NCBI GenBank assembly: GCA_958295885.1
Contig: OY282380.1
Location: forward strand, 2,480,001 to 2,544,000
Source: Arenicellales bacterium
GTDB taxonomy: Bacteria > Pseudomonadota > Gammaproteobacteria > Arenicellales > JAJDZL01
DNA: 64,000 nucleotides
Reading direction: 5' to 3'
Positions 38,085 to 47,935 of this stretch are shown here, piece after piece. Under the pieces are notes generated by a model that saw only the letters and a list, made by a program, of their open reading frames with translations, was not told the DNA's origin and made no database searches. How positions within the stretch are numbered: position 1 is the stretch's first letter; each line of letters begins with the position of its first letter. Both the position numbers and the translations under genes were made by a program.

Positions 38085-39959
38085 TTGGCTGAACAATCGG
38101 TTGAATTAATTCAATTCACTCCCCAGATGTTTGCCGTCATGGGGATATTATGTCTTACTGTCGTTTTGTTCGCGTTCGATATATTTCGCGTGGATGTCGT
38201 TGCCATTTTGGTATTGGTGATTATCGGACTGACGAATCTAGTGCCGGGTTACCCAGGCTTGCTTTCTGCGAATGACCTGTTTTCTGGATTTTCAAGCAAT
38301 GCCGTAATTTCAATTATTGCAGTCATGATTCTGGGAGCGGGTCTTGATAAGACGGGCGCTCTAAACCGCCTGGCCTCGCAGATCCTGCGAATCGCAGGTG
38401 ACACGGAACGCACCATAATGATCATGCTTACCGGCACCGTTGGCTGGATGTCAGGCTTTGTTCAGAACGTAGGGGCAGCTGCGTTGTTTCTGCCTGTAGC
38501 TGACCGCATTGCCAAACGAACCGGAATTTCTGCAAATCGATTGCTGATGCCAATGGGTTTTTGTGCAATATTGGGCGGCACGCTGACAATGATCGGTTCA
38601 AGTCCTTTGATTCTGCTGAATGACCTGATCGAGGCATATTCTGCAAACCTGCCGCCCGGTGTTGGAGAAGTACGTTCCTTTGCTCTGTTTGACGTGACTC
38701 CAATTGGAATTACGCTGTTGGTGAGTGGAATTATTTTTTTCTTTTTGTTCGGTCGATTCGTGCTGCCCTCAGGTCCCTATAAAGCGTTGGAAACGGGGGC
38801 TGCTGCCCACTATTTTCAAGATACATATGGAATTACCGGACAGGTGTTTGAACTCTTTGTGCCGCGCGACAGTTCCATTGTTGGCAAAACTGTCGAAGAA
38901 ATTGAAGACGTAAGCGGTTACGACGAAAGAATCATCGCGATTTATTCTCACGGCACCATTGATGTCGAACCGAGAAGAGGCACGAAAATCACGGCCGACA
39001 GCCATATTGCAATTATGGGCAGCTACTCTCAAGTTGCTGAAAACGCCAAAGAATTTGATCTTGAGCTTAAGGACGAAATCAGCATTTTTCAAGAGACGTT
39101 CAATCCTCTTTCGTCGGGAGTTGCGGAGCTCGTCATTCCACCTTCGTCCACGGCGGTTGGAAAGTCGATGAGCGAACTCGGTTCTCGAAAAAATTTCGGA
39201 ATTACGATCGTTGCAATATATCGAAACGAATCACCAATTCACAGAGATGTGGCCCATGTGAAAGTCCGTGCCGGCGACAGTCTCATCGTTCACTGTCAAT
39301 GGCGGAACCTGCGGCGGTTCGCCAGATCGTTAGAAGTCGTTGTCGTCACCGATTTTCCAAGAGAAGATTACAATCAGAGCAAGTACTTTCATGCACTGGT
39401 TATTTTTGGGGTCACCTTGAGTCTGGTGCTTTTGTCAGACCTCAAGCTGTCTTTAGCGCTGATGACCGGCGCCATCCTGATGGTACTGGCTGGAGTAATC
39501 AAAATTGAAGAAGCCTATCGATCCATCGGCTGGCAGAGCGTGTTTCTGCTTGCCTGTCTGCTGCCGCTGGGGTTGGCGGTTGAGCAGACACAAACCGCGT
39601 TATGGATCGCCCAATACTGCGTGCTGCTGCTCGAAGGAGTGCCTATCGTGGTGTACATGGTCGTGATGGGGGTGCTTGCCACTTTTTTCAGTTTATTGAT
39701 TTCAAATATTGGAGCGACTGTGCTGCTCGTGCCCATTGCGATCAACGTGGCAGTCAGCGTTGGAGCTGACCCGGCCATATACGCACTTGTTGTGGCAGTG
39801 TCATCTTCGAATTCTTTTCTGTTGCCGACTCATCAGGTAAATGCAATGATTCATGGGCCGGGTGGATACCGTGTATCCGATTTCATGCGCGCCGGAAGCT
39901 TCATGTCAATTCTGTTTTTGTGCGTAGTCATTCTGGTCGTGCAAGTGTTCTACGTTTGA
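38085..39959 (+). CDS. SLC13/DASS-type permease with two central TrkA-C domains
   Basis: 624 residues. N-terminal and C-terminal halves carry about five to six membrane segments each (IISIIAVMILGAG, GWMSGFVQNVGAAALFLPVA, FCAILGGTLTMIGSSPLILL in the first; FSLLISNIGATVLLVPIAIN and SSNSFLLPTHQVNAMI in the second). The paired SNT-like clamp motifs are GSSPLI and SSNSFLLPTHQ. Between the halves, about residues 240-430, lie two soluble RCK_C/TrkA-C domains (e.g. FVPRDSSIVGKTVEEIE). The family imports dicarboxylates, sulfate or citrate with Na+. The substrate is unknown. The start is TTG without a clear binding site, and an ATG at 38127 is possible. Confidence 0.85.
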   Translation: MAEQSVELIQFTPQMFAVMGILCLTVVLFAFDIFRVDVVAILVLVIIGLTNLVPGYPGLLSANDLFSGFSSNAVISIIAVMILGAGLDKTGALNRLASQILRIAGDTERTIMIMLTGTVGWMSGFVQNVGAAALFLPVADRIAKRTGISANRLLMPMGFCAILGGTLTMIGSSPLILLNDLIEAYSANLPPGVGEVRSFALFDVTPIGITLLVSGIIFFFLFGRFVLPSGPYKALETGAAAHYFQDTYGITGQVFELFVPRDSSIVGKTVEEIEDVSGYDERIIAIYSHGTIDVEPRRGTKITADSHIAIMGSYSQVAENAKEFDLELKDEISIFQETFNPLSSGVAELVIPPSSTAVGKSMSELGSRKNFGITIVAIYRNESPIHRDVAHVKVRAGDSLIVHCQWRNLRRFARSLEVVVVTDFPREDYNQSKYFHALVIFGVTLSLVLLSDLKLSLALMTGAILMVLAGVIKIEEAYRSIGWQSVFLLACLLPLGLAVEQTQTALWIAQYCVLLLEGVPIVVYMVVMGVLATFFSLLISNIGATVLLVPIAINVAVSVGADPAIYALVVAVSSSNSFLLPTHQVNAMIHGPGGYRVSDFMRAGSFMSILFLCVVILVVQVFYV

Positions 39960-40147
39960 AGTCGCCTTCAGGAAAGAATTACGTCTGAACGATGCAAATG
40001 ACCTGAATCTTCCAAAAATGTCAGCATCCTCCAGTCGGTTAATCTGTATAGTAAAATTACTTGGGCAACAGTTTTATTTTGTGAATCAGCGAATTTCAGT
40101 CCAGGTACATTGAATTCGCTCTCGACGGTTTCAAACGGGTTCAAATT

Positions 40148-40588
40148 GTGACACCGCGCAGAAAAAGGCGGCTTTATATGGTGGGTTTCATCGTCATCGG
40201 GATGACGGCGACCTTGGTTCTGGTGCTGAATGCATTCCAGAGCAATCTGCTATATTTTGTAAGTCCAAGTGAAGTTAAAGCGGGAGAGGTGCCGATCAAC
40301 AAGCCATTTCGGGTGGGTGGTCTAGTCGTAGAAGGCAGTGTTAAACGACCTGGCAGCGACATACTCGTGGTCTTTGACGTTACGGATACCGTGCACTCCG
40401 TGCGCGTTCAATATTCCGGGATTCTCCCCGATCTGTTTCGCGACGGGCAGGGCGTAGTGGTCAAAGGAAAACTGAATTCTCAAGGTATGTTCGAAGCATC
40501 TGAAGTCTTGGCGAAACACGATGAGAACTATATGCCGCCCGAGGTTGCAGATGCGTTGAATGCGGCGAAAACGCTTAAGGCGGAGTAG
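40148..40588 (+). CDS. ccmE: Cytochrome c maturation heme chaperone CcmE
   Basis: 146 residues starting at GTG. An N-terminal basic segment and one membrane anchor (MVGFIVIGMTATLVLVLNAF) precede an OB-fold domain (PFRVGGLVVEGSV ... DILVVFDVTD). The heme-binding His-x-x-x-Tyr motif is present as AKHDENY near residue 122. It receives heme from CcmABCD and passes it to CcmF. It is first gene of a ccmEFGHI run. ccmABCD, usually just upstream, are not in this window. Confidence 0.95.
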   Translation: MTPRRKRRLYMVGFIVIGMTATLVLVLNAFQSNLLYFVSPSEVKAGEVPINKPFRVGGLVVEGSVKRPGSDILVVFDVTDTVHSVRVQYSGILPDLFRDGQGVVVKGKLNSQGMFEASEVLAKHDENYMPPEVADALNAAKTLKAE

Positions 40589-40604
40589 TTAGGTAAAAGA
40601 AATC

Positions 40605-42581
40605 ATGATTCCTGAACTTGGTCAATTCTGTTTGATCCTTGCCCTGTGTCTGGCAGGCGCTCAAACCTTACTTCCGATCTTCGGAGTTCTATTCAAGGCG
40701 CCATCACTTGCGGTGAGCGCTAAATTCGCAGCGCGGGCTCAGTTTTTATTTCTGACTCTGTCTTTCATCTGTCTTACCTATGCGTTCGTCACTTATGATT
40801 TTTCAGTCTATTACGTCGTTCAAAACTCAAACTCCCAGCTGCCTTTGATGTATCGAATCGCAGGAGTTTGGGGAGCACACGAAGGCTCACTGCTACTGTG
40901 GGTGCTCATGCTTGCCGGATGGACTGCACTCGTTACCATTTGGAGCCGAGATGTTCCGGACCGCTTTTTGTCCAGAGTTGTGGCGGTATTGGGCGCGGTC
41001 AGCGTTGGCTTCCTGCTGTTTTTGATCTTTACTTCCAATCCCTTCAGCAGAATAATTCCAGCCGCGCCGGAAGGAAGAGACCTAAATCCACTGCTGCAGG
41101 ACCCTGGTCTCGTATTTCATCCACCCATGCTGTATATGGGCTATGTTGGATTTTCCGTAGCTTTTGCATTTGCAGTAGCTGCATTGATCAGCGGCAGACT
41201 GGATTCTGCCTGGGCGCGCTGGTGTAAACCGTGGACCAACATAGCATGGATCTTTCTTACTCTTGGCATTGCTTTGGGCAGCTGGTGGGCCTACTACGAA
41301 CTTGGCTGGGGTGGATGGTGGTTCTGGGACCCTGTAGAGAATGCGTCATTCATGCCGTGGTTGGTAGGAACTGCGCTGATCCACTCTCTTGCCGCGACGG
41401 AAAAACGCGGCTTGTTCAAGTCCTGGACGGTGCTGCTTGCCATGCTGGCTTTTTCGCTCTCACTGATCGGTGCGTTTCTAGTTCGTTCCGGTGTTCTCAC
41501 CTCCGTTCATTCTTTCGCAACTGATCCTTCACGCGGTGTATTTCTGCTGATTTTGATCGGCATAGTAATCGGCAGCTCACTGGCGATTTATGCCTATCGC
41601 GCGCCCAGCATCCGATCCAGCGGAACTTATTCGCTGGTTTCTCGCGAAGCCGGAATACTGCTGAACAACATTTTTTTGGTGACGGCCGCCGCGAGCATCC
41701 TGCTTGGCACCCTGTATCCTCTGTTTTTGGATGCGCTGGGGCTGGCAAAAGTCTCAGTCGGTCCGCCTTATTTCAACGCCGTTTTCATTCCCTTGACCAT
41801 GCCGCTTGCCGCTATGGCAGGTCTGGGTGCCCTCGCCCGTTGGAAACGAGACAGCTTCCTGCGTCTGGTGAACCATTTATGGGTCCTGCTGGTCTTCAGC
41901 TTCGCCGTCGGTCTCGGTCTGCCGCTGGCGATCGAAGGCCCGTATCAGTGGCTGTCGGCGTTGGGTTTGACCCTTGCAGCATGGACCGCTTCGTTAACGG
42001 TGTACGGACTGCTTGACCGAGTAAAACATCGCCCCAATAAACTTCGGGCTCTGCTCAATCAGCCGAGAAGCATCTGGGGAATGTCCATCGCTCATTTTGG
42101 AATTGCGGTATTCATCGTCGGGGTGACGATGGTCAGCCTGTACGAGCAGGAAAAAGATTTAAGGATGTATCCGGGTGACCGCTACGAGCTGGGAGAATAC
42201 GAGTTTGTCTTTTTCGGCGTGAACCGCGGCGCGGGGGAAAACTACATCACGGATATGGGGCGGTTTGTGGCATTTAAGGATGGAAAACAGGCAGCAGCCG
42301 TCATTTCAGAAAAACGCCATTATCCTATCCAGTCGGACCCGCTCACTGAAGCGGGAATCAGCCCAGGACTATTTCGAGACCTTTATGTTTCATTGGGTGC
42401 GCCACTGGATGAAAGTGGAGGATGGAGCGTCCGAATTCAAATCAAGCCGTTCATTCGATGGATTTGGCTTGGAGCAATATTCATGGCGGTTGGCGCCTTC
42501 GTCGCGGCGACGGACAGGCGATTCAGAAAGCTTGCCAGAAAAAGGGAAGCCTACGCATCAAATTTGACTCCGGTGACTTAG
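40605..42581 (+). CDS. ccmF: Cytochrome c heme lyase subunit CcmF
   Basis: 658 residues, about 15 membrane segments, part of the CcmFGH(I) complex that attaches heme to apocytochrome c in the periplasm. The tryptophan-rich WWD motif is clear (WAYYELGWGGWWFWDPVENASFMPW, around residue 230-255). The conserved His clusters GVWGAHEGSLLLWVLML and PPMLYMGYVG lie upstream. Length is standard. 16 bases after ccmE and 5 bases before ccmG. Confidence 0.97.
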   Translation: MIPELGQFCLILALCLAGAQTLLPIFGVLFKAPSLAVSAKFAARAQFLFLTLSFICLTYAFVTYDFSVYYVVQNSNSQLPLMYRIAGVWGAHEGSLLLWVLMLAGWTALVTIWSRDVPDRFLSRVVAVLGAVSVGFLLFLIFTSNPFSRIIPAAPEGRDLNPLLQDPGLVFHPPMLYMGYVGFSVAFAFAVAALISGRLDSAWARWCKPWTNIAWIFLTLGIALGSWWAYYELGWGGWWFWDPVENASFMPWLVGTALIHSLAATEKRGLFKSWTVLLAMLAFSLSLIGAFLVRSGVLTSVHSFATDPSRGVFLLILIGIVIGSSLAIYAYRAPSIRSSGTYSLVSREAGILLNNIFLVTAAASILLGTLYPLFLDALGLAKVSVGPPYFNAVFIPLTMPLAAMAGLGALARWKRDSFLRLVNHLWVLLVFSFAVGLGLPLAIEGPYQWLSALGLTLAAWTASLTVYGLLDRVKHRPNKLRALLNQPRSIWGMSIAHFGIAVFIVGVTMVSLYEQEKDLRMYPGDRYELGEYEFVFFGVNRGAGENYITDMGRFVAFKDGKQAAAVISEKRHYPIQSDPLTEAGISPGLFRDLYVSLGAPLDESGGWSVRIQIKPFIRWIWLGAIFMAVGAFVAATDRRFRKLARKREAYASNLTPVT

Positions 42582-42586
42582 TTTCG

Positions 42587-43129
42587 ATGACTGAGCGCTC
42601 TATTCTTGCACGCCCAAAGTTCCTGATTCCTTTAGTTGTCTTTTTGTTTGTAGCAGGATTTTTCGCGCTTGGACTTCGCTTGGATTCGACGCTGGTCCCA
42701 TCTCCCCTGGTCGGAAAATCAGCGCCTTCATTCCAACTTCCTCTGCTGCATTTGGAAAGTGAATCCCTTCAACCGGAGCAGATGAATGGAGCGCCATGGC
42801 TGCTGAACGTCTGGGCGAGCTGGTGTGTTGCCTGTCGAGATGAACATCAGCTGCTGCTGGACCTGGCAGATCAGGGGGTCGTGATCATTGGCCTGAACTA
42901 CAAGGATGACCCGGGCCAGGCGCGGAGATGGTTGAGAGAATTGGGAAATCCCTATCTCGTTACTGCGGTTGACAATGAAGGCAGCGCAGCGATTGACTGG
43001 GGAGTTTATGGCGTGCCGGAGACTTTCCTGATTGATCCGTCCGGAGTCATTCGATTCAAACACATCGGACCTCTTTCTGCCGAGGTGATTGCCGAAAAAA
43101 TTCTGCCTTTGATCCGGGAGCCGACGTGA
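42587..43129 (+). CDS. ccmG: Thiol:disulfide interchange protein CcmG/DsbE
   Basis: 180 residues from ATG at 42587, just after ccmF; longer upstream extensions overlap ccmF and are not credible. One N-terminal membrane anchor (FLIPLVVFLFVAGFFALGL) leads into a periplasmic thioredoxin fold with the CxxC motif WASWCVACRDEH, and cis-Pro region YGVPETFLID. It reduces apocytochrome CxxCH thiols before heme attachment. Its stop overlaps the ccmH start by one base (TGATG). Confidence 0.95.
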   Translation: MTERSILARPKFLIPLVVFLFVAGFFALGLRLDSTLVPSPLVGKSAPSFQLPLLHLESESLQPEQMNGAPWLLNVWASWCVACRDEHQLLLDLADQGVVIIGLNYKDDPGQARRWLRELGNPYLVTAVDNEGSAAIDWGVYGVPETFLIDPSGVIRFKHIGPLSAEVIAEKILPLIREPT

Positions 43130-43575
43130 TGTCAAGGCTTATTGCGCTCTTGGCATTGCTGTTCTCACTTCAACTGAGCGCAGCGGAAGTCATCCTTTCT
43201 TTTGACTCTCCCGAGCAGGAGCAACGCTACAGTTCTCTAATTGACGAACTGCGATGCATGGTCTGCCAAAACCAGAATATTGCTGATTCCAATGCGGAAC
43301 TTGCTGAAGATTTGCGCGACCGAACTTATGAGATGATTCGCACAGGCGCTTCCGATGATGAAATCATCAGTTACATGGTAGAGAGATACGGAGATTTCGT
43401 GCTGTATCGACCGCCCGTGAAATCGAGCACTCTGCTGCTGTGGTATGGACCGGCATTGCTTCTGATGATTGCGATCTATGCGGTATGGAGAAACATTCGC
43501 CGCAAGTCACAGGCGTCTCCCGCACAAATCAGTGATTCTCAACGTCGAAAAATTCGTCGACTGCTGGACAAATAA
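43129..43575 (+). CDS. ccmH: Cytochrome c maturation protein CcmH
   Basis: 148 residues from ATG at 43129 (TGATG overlap with ccmG). Signal/anchor at the N-terminus, the redox motif LRCMVCQNQNIADSNAELA near residue 42, and a C-terminal membrane span (LLWYGPALLLMIAIYAVW). Thioredoxin-like partner of CcmG. Because ccmI is separate, this is the short CcmH form rather than the E. coli fusion. Confidence 0.95.
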   Translation: MSRLIALLALLFSLQLSAAEVILSFDSPEQEQRYSSLIDELRCMVCQNQNIADSNAELAEDLRDRTYEMIRTGASDDEIISYMVERYGDFVLYRPPVKSSTLLLWYGPALLLMIAIYAVWRNIRRKSQASPAQISDSQRRKIRRLLDK

Positions 43576-43586
43576 ATCTTGCGCTG

Positions 43587-44846
43587 ATGGCGATTCTCTT
43601 TTTTCTGAGCATCACTGTACTTGCACTCATTGCAGTAATGTTTCTGGTTCCTGGAATCCTGAAAAATCCCAAGTCAGCGAGCTTGGACCGAGAGCAGCAG
43701 AATATTGAAATCGCCAGACGGCGAATGGCTGAACTGAAGCGCAGACGTGTTGAAGGCGATGTGCAGGATCCCGACGCTGCTCAAATACAGGAAGAAATCG
43801 AGCGGGAACTTCTTGTTGATCTGGATGCTTTTGGAACGGACGATGATCGAAAGACAGGTGCGTCATCGTCAAGAGTCCGTCAGTGGGCTGCGATAAGCGT
43901 AGGAACATCGATTCCAGTTGCCGCGGGTCTGCTCTACCTGATTCTGGGCGAACCGTCAGTCATCGGCAATCCGTCCCTGCTTACGCCCAAGACCGCCGAA
44001 GTCTCTCAGAGCGCCGAGCTGCCTCAATCGTTCGAATCCATGATTCAAACCCTTGAGGAACACCTGAAATCAGAACCAGAGGACATGCAGGGCTGGCTGA
44101 CTTTGGCACAGCTGTACCTGGCAGAAGAGAGATTTGATGAAGCTTCCAATACGTTCGCTAAAGTCAGAGAGTTGACAGGTGACAGCGCCGATGTCCTTAT
44201 CAGGCAGGCAAGCGCCATGGCGATGGCCCAAAATGGCAGTCTCAGCGGAGAACCGGAAGCGCTCATCGACCGTGCGCTGCTGCTGGACCCAAATCACACC
44301 AGTGGCTTGTGGCTGGCTGGACTGGCGGCATCTGCCAAAGAAGACCATCGCGCTGCTCTCGAATTTTGGACGAAAGCCGAAGCAAATCTAGATGATCAGG
44401 AAACACGCTTTGAAATGCGGCGATTGATTAACGAAGCCAGGGCTAATTTGGGCGAACCGCCGGTTTTTGCTCAGGAAGCAAATGAATTGGTTTCCAGCAG
44501 GTCTTCCGTACTGGTGAAAGTGACGGTGGATTCTTCGATTCTGCAACAGACTGATCCAGAAGACACGCTGTTTATATTCGCTCGTTCGATTGGAGGACCC
44601 GCAGTTCCTCTCGCCGTCGTTAAACAGCAGGTTCGGGACCTGCCTCTGGAAGTGGTTCTGGATGACTCACTTGCGATGGTGCCCAATATGACGATTTCCA
44701 ACTTCGAGGAAATTTCGGTCGTTGCTCGAATATCCAAGTCTGGTGCTCCAACGGAATCCAGTGGAGACTTTTTTGGTGAGGCCGGGCCGATTCAGCTCAA
44801 AAACGATCCGGTCGTATCTGTTGTGATTTCAGAAAAAGTTCCGTAG
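43587..44846 (+). CDS. ccmI: Cytochrome c-type biogenesis protein CcmI (CycH)
   Basis: 419 residues. Two N-terminal membrane spans (FFLSITVLALIAVMFLVPGI and WAAISVGTSIPVAAGLLYLI, about residues 5-23 and 94-113) flank a cytoplasmic basic loop. A periplasmic TPR domain follows (PEDMQGWLTLAQLYLAEERFDEA and neighbours), then a C-terminal beta domain. CcmI binds apocytochrome c C-termini and delivers them to CcmFH. Last gene of the ccm run. Its stop is followed by 143 bases before the end of the convergent methylase gene. Confidence 0.93.
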   Translation: MAILFFLSITVLALIAVMFLVPGILKNPKSASLDREQQNIEIARRRMAELKRRRVEGDVQDPDAAQIQEEIERELLVDLDAFGTDDDRKTGASSSRVRQWAAISVGTSIPVAAGLLYLILGEPSVIGNPSLLTPKTAEVSQSAELPQSFESMIQTLEEHLKSEPEDMQGWLTLAQLYLAEERFDEASNTFAKVRELTGDSADVLIRQASAMAMAQNGSLSGEPEALIDRALLLDPNHTSGLWLAGLAASAKEDHRAALEFWTKAEANLDDQETRFEMRRLINEARANLGEPPVFAQEANELVSSRSSVLVKVTVDSSILQQTDPEDTLFIFARSIGGPAVPLAVVKQQVRDLPLEVVLDDSLAMVPNMTISNFEEISVVARISKSGAPTESSGDFFGEAGPIQLKNDPVVSVVISEKVP

Positions 44847-44989
44847 TTTCCTTCTGCGCGGCTTCGGAATTGCATTCACAATGCTGCGGTCTGAGCTTTT
44901 CTGTCCTTGTAACGAAGGTCGATATTCTAATCCCCCAATGGTCCATGAAGACCAACGGGCTCTGAGGCTGTGAGCGCAAAAAGTACGGT

Positions 44990-47935
44990 TTATCCAAAGT
45001 GTGCCGCAGTGCTTTTGCCACCATGCACCCGCGGCTCCGCACACCACTGATTGCGCACGACGCTGAATTCTTCAGCCAAATCCTGAGGGACGCCGAGCAG
45101 TTCCACCAGAAGCGCTTCATCCAGTGCGATTCGGGACGGGTCTCGATAACTTTCATTGGCTGGCAGGAATCTCGCTTCGCTGAATTTCTCGAAAAGTTCA
45201 TTGACTTTCGCCTGTGCTTGATGTCCAAATTGGCGAGGATCTAAAACCATCAGATTGGGCAGCGTGGTCACTGTGATGCGAGATCTTCCAATGTGCTGTC
45301 GATTCCCATTCCACCAGTGACACATTAATCCCAGTGTTGAATTCAGCCAAAGCATGACAGCTTTTTCCTGTGAAAGACTGTTGATCGAAAAATTGGGCCA
45401 TACGGTTCCACCGAGAGTCTTTTTCTTCGTCATGCATGCCGCCAGACTTTGAGAATTCAGGCGAAATTCAAGGTTGATGTGAAGCCTTGAAGCATTGCTC
45501 CGCCAGATTTCGGCAGCCTGTTCCTCCCTGCCTCTGTGAACCTGCAACTGACAGTCGGGTTTTACGAAAAAACAACGTTCTTTTTCGGCGTCATGCGACC
45601 ACAGCGCGGGGTAGGTAGGGATGCTTCCCTCAGTTAGTGAAACCTTTTTAAATGGCGCGTTTTGATAAACGAGCGAACGATGGCCGGCGCCCGTGTTCCC
45701 TAATTCGTCGATATTCGCGATCGGGACTCTAAACGTTTCATTCGTTCGGACTGCCAGCAGACTGGACTGAGAGAGTGAAATCATGAATTTTGCAAGATTC
45801 GGTTCGGACAGCGCTGCACATCCTGATTCAAATTTGGCTGAAGTTATGAAACTTCCATACGAATCGTCAGTTCCGATTACGATTTGGCCGATGCGACTTT
45901 CGGATTGATATTGATGAATTGATTTTGCCAGCTCATAGGCTTCAACATGATTGGAAGGTCGGTTTCTGAGATTCGCAAATCCAAAAGAAGAATTGTCTTC
46001 AACTGGCCGTTTTTTTATGCCTTTAGCTTTAGAATGACTTTTCTTTGCAGCGACAACAAGCACTTCCGCCATTCCGGTATCCGCTGAAAATGCAGCGTCA
46101 TTTTCACCGACGCTGGTGATTGACACGACCGTAATGTCAGAATAGTCTGCTGCCAGCAGCTGTCTGGTTTTTGCCCATGACGCCCCCGCTGCGAATGAAC
46201 CAGGCAGCACCAATCCCAAAATTCCACCTGGCTTCAATTTCACATGAGCTAGATCAATGAAGTCTGACGCCAGTCCGGCGTATCCATTCCCGACGGGCTG
46301 GTCCAGTTCTTTTCGAAACTTCTTCAGCTTCGCACTCATTTCTTTCTGCTCCTGGGACGAAGTGTTGAAACCTGCAAATGACGGTATGGGCACCTCAGTC
46401 AGCTTGTGGTTGGTTGGCCGTGTGAACGGGGGATTCATTATGACGAGGTCCAGTGACTCGTGAAGCATGTCTACGTCATGGTCTATCTCGGAGTTCATGC
46501 TAATTTCCAAAGGACCGCGCTCCGGCGGTGTTTCATCGGCATTCTGAAGTCCAAACAGCTGACGCCTTCCCAGGCTGAGAAGAGATCTAGCCTGCTCGTC
46601 TTTGACGAGTTCTAATGATCCGATATACGAAACGCCCCTTCGATCTCTGCCGTACGGCATGGTAACGATTCTTGTCGTCCCGAAAGTGATGGCAGGGTGC
46701 AGGTTAGAGAGAGTGGAAGCAGTTAGATGGGTTGCAGCGGGCATGATGTCAAACGCATATATGGCTCGTTCCACCATCTTGGAATGAATTTCTCGGTCAT
46801 CGTTTCCAGCTCGTCGGTAGCGAGCAAGAATTGAGTGATACAGTGAACCAATCAGTGTTCCCGTGCCACAAGCGAAATCGGCAATGCTCAGATTTGTCAC
46901 CGAGCTGCGGTCTTGCCAGTCAATATTCAGCCTGGCCACCACTAGTTCGGAGAGAAATGTTGCAGAGACCGGCAAAGTGTAGAAAGTTGCGAGAAATTTT
47001 CTGTCGGTGATCAGTTTCTGAAACATACGGCCTGATATGTCAGTCAATCCTGTGACTCCCACCTCCGATAGAGAAGCCGACATGAAGTAAAGCCGATTCA
47101 GGATCTGTATTGCCTGTCTGTTGGGTATTTCCCGCAGCAGGTCGGCTGCGATCTTGAAAATCGGCCAGAAATTGACGTGAGTGACAATCCAGCGCCAGCA
47201 AATCAGAGTGCTCGGTTTTGACATGCTGTCAAGTTCGTTCTTTAGCGATTCCAACACAGGAATACCATGAACTTTTTCCACACAGGAGTGAAATATCATT
47301 GAATTCGCGATGATGGCGCACGCCATTCGATTGGTCTGTTCGCCCGGCTCCTGACACAGCATATTTCCGATGACTCGCTGAATTTCGATGGAGGTGTCAG
47401 ACAGGATGAGCGCCGCATATTTGACGCCTCTTTCCAAAATGTCGGTGGTTCTGGCCAGAAGAGATTCAGTCAGTGAGACGCATTCAACACAGTTTGCGAC
47501 GTCATTGATGCTGCCATCGACCCAGCCGCTGCTTGGCCATCTTTGATCGGTTCCATCCTGTATTGAATAAACACAATAGCTGAGTGGTGACCGCTCAATT
47601 GCATCTTCAAGATCATGCTGTATTGCATGGCGTAATTCCGCCGGGATGCGGATCGCGATCGAATGCTCAATCGGACTCTCGTTTTTTGCGAGGACTTCAC
47701 CTAAACGCGACTTGGCGTCAGCCTGCACGGTTGAGGCGGGGGAAAACTCCGTTTCAATAACAACGGGAGGACATCCGCGTAACGAAAGGATGATATCCGG
47801 GGCGCGCCTCAGTCTGCCGAGAAGGACTTGGCTCTGTTCTGCATTGAGGTCATTTGCCCAACGAGGATTCTTCCTTCTAAGAACTGAACTTAAGGCAAAA
47901 TTAAACGCTCTCTCATTTGTGTGGCCGTCTGTCAT
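44990..47935 (-). CDS. Large solitary N6-adenine DNA methyltransferase
   Basis: 981 residues. SAM motif I is FACGTGTL at about 354-361 and catalytic motif IV is MNPPFTRP with NPPF at 501-504, order as in gamma-type N6-adenine methylases. The C-terminal half (about 640-950) resembles target-recognition and specificity regions of one-polypeptide systems. Near the N-terminus, APDIILSL ... VVIETEFSPA (Asp47, Glu61, Glu63) resembles a PD-(D/E)XK site, but with Glu where Lys is usual, so cleavage may be lost. No separate restriction or specificity gene lies nearby. Type IIG-like enzyme or orphan methylase are both possible. Confidence 0.82.
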   Translation of the reverse strand: MTDGHTNERAFNFALSSVLRRKNPRWANDLNAEQSQVLLGRLRRAPDIILSLRGCPPVVIETEFSPASTVQADAKSRLGEVLAKNESPIEHSIAIRIPAELRHAIQHDLEDAIERSPLSYCVYSIQDGTDQRWPSSGWVDGSINDVANCVECVSLTESLLARTTDILERGVKYAALILSDTSIEIQRVIGNMLCQEPGEQTNRMACAIIANSMIFHSCVEKVHGIPVLESLKNELDSMSKPSTLICWRWIVTHVNFWPIFKIAADLLREIPNRQAIQILNRLYFMSASLSEVGVTGLTDISGRMFQKLITDRKFLATFYTLPVSATFLSELVVARLNIDWQDRSSVTNLSIADFACGTGTLIGSLYHSILARYRRAGNDDREIHSKMVERAIYAFDIMPAATHLTASTLSNLHPAITFGTTRIVTMPYGRDRRGVSYIGSLELVKDEQARSLLSLGRRQLFGLQNADETPPERGPLEISMNSEIDHDVDMLHESLDLVIMNPPFTRPTNHKLTEVPIPSFAGFNTSSQEQKEMSAKLKKFRKELDQPVGNGYAGLASDFIDLAHVKLKPGGILGLVLPGSFAAGASWAKTRQLLAADYSDITVVSITSVGENDAAFSADTGMAEVLVVAAKKSHSKAKGIKKRPVEDNSSFGFANLRNRPSNHVEAYELAKSIHQYQSESRIGQIVIGTDDSYGSFITSAKFESGCAALSEPNLAKFMISLSQSSLLAVRTNETFRVPIANIDELGNTGAGHRSLVYQNAPFKKVSLTEGSIPTYPALWSHDAEKERCFFVKPDCQLQVHRGREEQAAEIWRSNASRLHINLEFRLNSQSLAACMTKKKTLGGTVWPNFSINSLSQEKAVMLWLNSTLGLMCHWWNGNRQHIGRSRITVTTLPNLMVLDPRQFGHQAQAKVNELFEKFSEARFLPANESYRDPSRIALDEALLVELLGVPQDLAEEFSVVRNQWCAEPRVHGGKSTAAHFG

